Positions 63,337 to 64,000 of a DNA stretch of 64,000 nucleotides are shown in pieces. The position numbers and the translations under genes were made by a program. Numbering within the stretch: position 1 is the first letter of the stretch; each line of letters begins with the position of its first letter. Location of the stretch: positions 259,200 through 323,199 of the forward strand of contig CBDFHV010000085.1 in the NCBI GenBank assembly GCA_965247705.1. The letters run 5' to 3'. The notes beneath the pieces are model-generated. The model worked only from the letters and a program-made list of their open reading frames with translations. It had not been told where the DNA came from and made no database searches. The stretch is from CBDFHV01 sp965247705 (GTDB taxonomy: Bacteria > Pseudomonadota > Alphaproteobacteria > Rhodospirillales > CAMCUA01).

Positions 63337-63578
63337 TGTCGATACCCTTCCCTTGAAGCGACGTGATCAGATCGCCCACGTTCTGCATGGCGGCGATCTC
63401 CTTGGTGGCGAAGGTGATGTCGAAGGCCGTCTCGATGGCTATCACCAGATTTATGTGATTGAAGGAATCCCAGGTCTCCACGTCCTTGGCCGACATCTCG
63501 GGGGAAAGTTGGAGGGTGTCGTTCTCGAAGGTTTCCCGAAAACTCGGCGGTGAGCCGGTCCATGTTGCTGCCTGCCAC
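63326..63578 (-). pseudogene. Acyl carrier protein with a one-base frameshift
   Basis: A small acyl carrier-like protein. The N-terminal frame reads MDRLTAEF and the remainder, one frame over, reads FRETFENDTLQLSPE, the phosphopantetheine-site region DVETWDSFNHINLVI and the final helices. Removing one T from the TTTT run (63539-63542) joins GAG-TTT-CGG and gives a normal 83-residue protein. The GTG start at 63578 has AAGGGAGG five bases upstream. The gene lies 16 bases after the methyltransferase gene, suggesting an operon. Either a real frameshift or a base-call error in a homopolymer. Confidence 0.75.
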
Positions 63579-63594
63579 GGGAACCTCCCTTTGA

Positions 63595-64000
63595 TCAGGT
63601 GACGATGAAGGCCGCGATCAGCGGCACGGGAACGCCCTTGCGCCGGGCCCGATAGGCGGCCCCAAGGTGGTACTGCTCGACGGCGAAGTCCGCCGCCACC
63701 AACTGCGCTTCCACCTCCTCGGGCCGCCGGTAAAGGTAGATGTGATCGGCGTTCGGCGCATCGAGCGCCGCTGTGATGAAGGCTTTGCCGCTGGGGGCAA
63801 GCAGGCGCCGCAAGGCACAAAGAAAGGCCAGCGGGTCTTCCAGATGCTCCAGCACCTCCACCGAGACCAGCCAGTCGGCGGTTTGGTCCGGCTCGCCGGC
63901 GGTGATGTCGCCGAGGGCGATCTCGTAGCGGTCCCCGACGCCGAAGGCGCGAAGTTGATGTTCCGTATAGGCTTTTGAGGACTCGCTGACGTCAAAGCCG
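63595..64000 (-). CDS. Class I SAM-dependent methyltransferase (partial, N-terminus outside window)
   Basis: The last 134 codons of a methyltransferase, running off the right edge of the window. Visible are YEIALGDITAG, the post-II motif DWLVSVEVLEHLEDPLAFL near the centre and the strand GKAFITAALDAPNADHIYLY, typical of Methyltransf_11/23 enzymes that modify small molecules or sugars. The SAM-binding glycine loop must lie upstream, outside the window. It is followed by the acyl carrier-like gene, so a role in lipid or glycan tailoring is possible. Confidence 0.8.
   Translation of the reverse strand, partial: GFDVSESSKAYTEHQLRAFGVGDRYEIALGDITAGEPDQTADWLVSVEVLEHLEDPLAFLCALRRLLAPSGKAFITAALDAPNADHIYLYRRPEEVEAQLVAADFAVEQYHLGAAYRARRKGVPVPLIAAFIVT

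Overview
The window is GC-rich, densely packed chromosomal DNA that looks alphaproteobacterial and most probably from the Rhodospirillales. The main evidence is gene order: scpA-scpB-tatA-tatB-tatC, serS-surE-pcm-M23 peptidase, argS-SPOR-nagZ, and glnB-glnA behind a sigma-54-type promoter. A FixL-like PAS kinase, an Aap-type amino-acid transporter and alphaproteobacterial intergenic palindromes agree. No species can be named, and no rRNA, tRNA or CRISPR array was seen.

Layout. 0-2 kb: end of a molybdate ABC transporter (modABC). 2-5.4 kb: a higBA toxin-antitoxin module inserted at the 3' end of a receiver-pentapeptide-repeat gene, with the last 96 bp of that gene present twice around it; then a CBS-pair protein and a TerB-like protein. 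5.4-7.4 kb: glnB-glnA nitrogen control. 7.7-10 kb: an ectoine-hydrolase-like gene (doeA) cut by an intact IS1595-like element with a perfect 8-bp target duplication. 10-17.8 kb: leftward amino-acid uptake and catabolism block (aapJ-aapQ-aapM, FAD amine oxidase, large alpha/beta hydrolase, nitroreductase); aapM carries a 149-base G homopolymer that is probably an assembly artefact. 18.4-23.7 kb: a SelA-like PLP enzyme, a GYD protein, a membrane sensor with a degenerate HD-GYP domain, and a minimal mercury module (merR / merF-GDCCVxC protein). 23.7-31.3 kb: a FecR/RTX surface protein broken by one stop codon, followed by a signalling run (LuxR-type regulator, CHASE-PAS histidine kinase, receiver-GGDEF cyclase). 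31.3-35.8 kb: a 3-hydroxyacyl-CoA dehydrogenase and four tandem EamA/DMT exporters, one with an amber codon. 35.9-46.1 kb: mixed housekeeping (parE, DUF815 AAA protein, rhomboid, NlpD-like protein, pcm, surE, serS). 46.2-52 kb: a catabolic cassette (MmgE/PrpD, TRAP transporter, iron alcohol dehydrogenase) sitting between serS and tatC. 52.2-61.6 kb: housekeeping (tatCBA, scpBA, nagZ, SPOR protein, argS, dGTPase, erpA, xthA). 61.8-64 kb: a GT-C-like membrane protein, a frameshifted acyl carrier protein and a truncated methyltransferase, perhaps the edge of a surface-glycan or lipid cluster.

Overall theme. The stable core is interrupted by accessory modules, and at least four genes are broken: doeA by an IS, the RTX gene and one DMT gene by single stop codons, and the acyl carrier protein gene by one base. 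The poly-G tract warns that some of the single-base lesions may be sequencing errors; the IS insertion, with its target duplication, is certainly real DNA rearrangement. No single large undescribed system is evident. The most interesting items are the duplication-flanked higBA insertion, the merA-less MerF/GDCCVxC pair, the dead HD-GYP sensor, and the oxygen-type PAS kinase next to a diguanylate cyclase.
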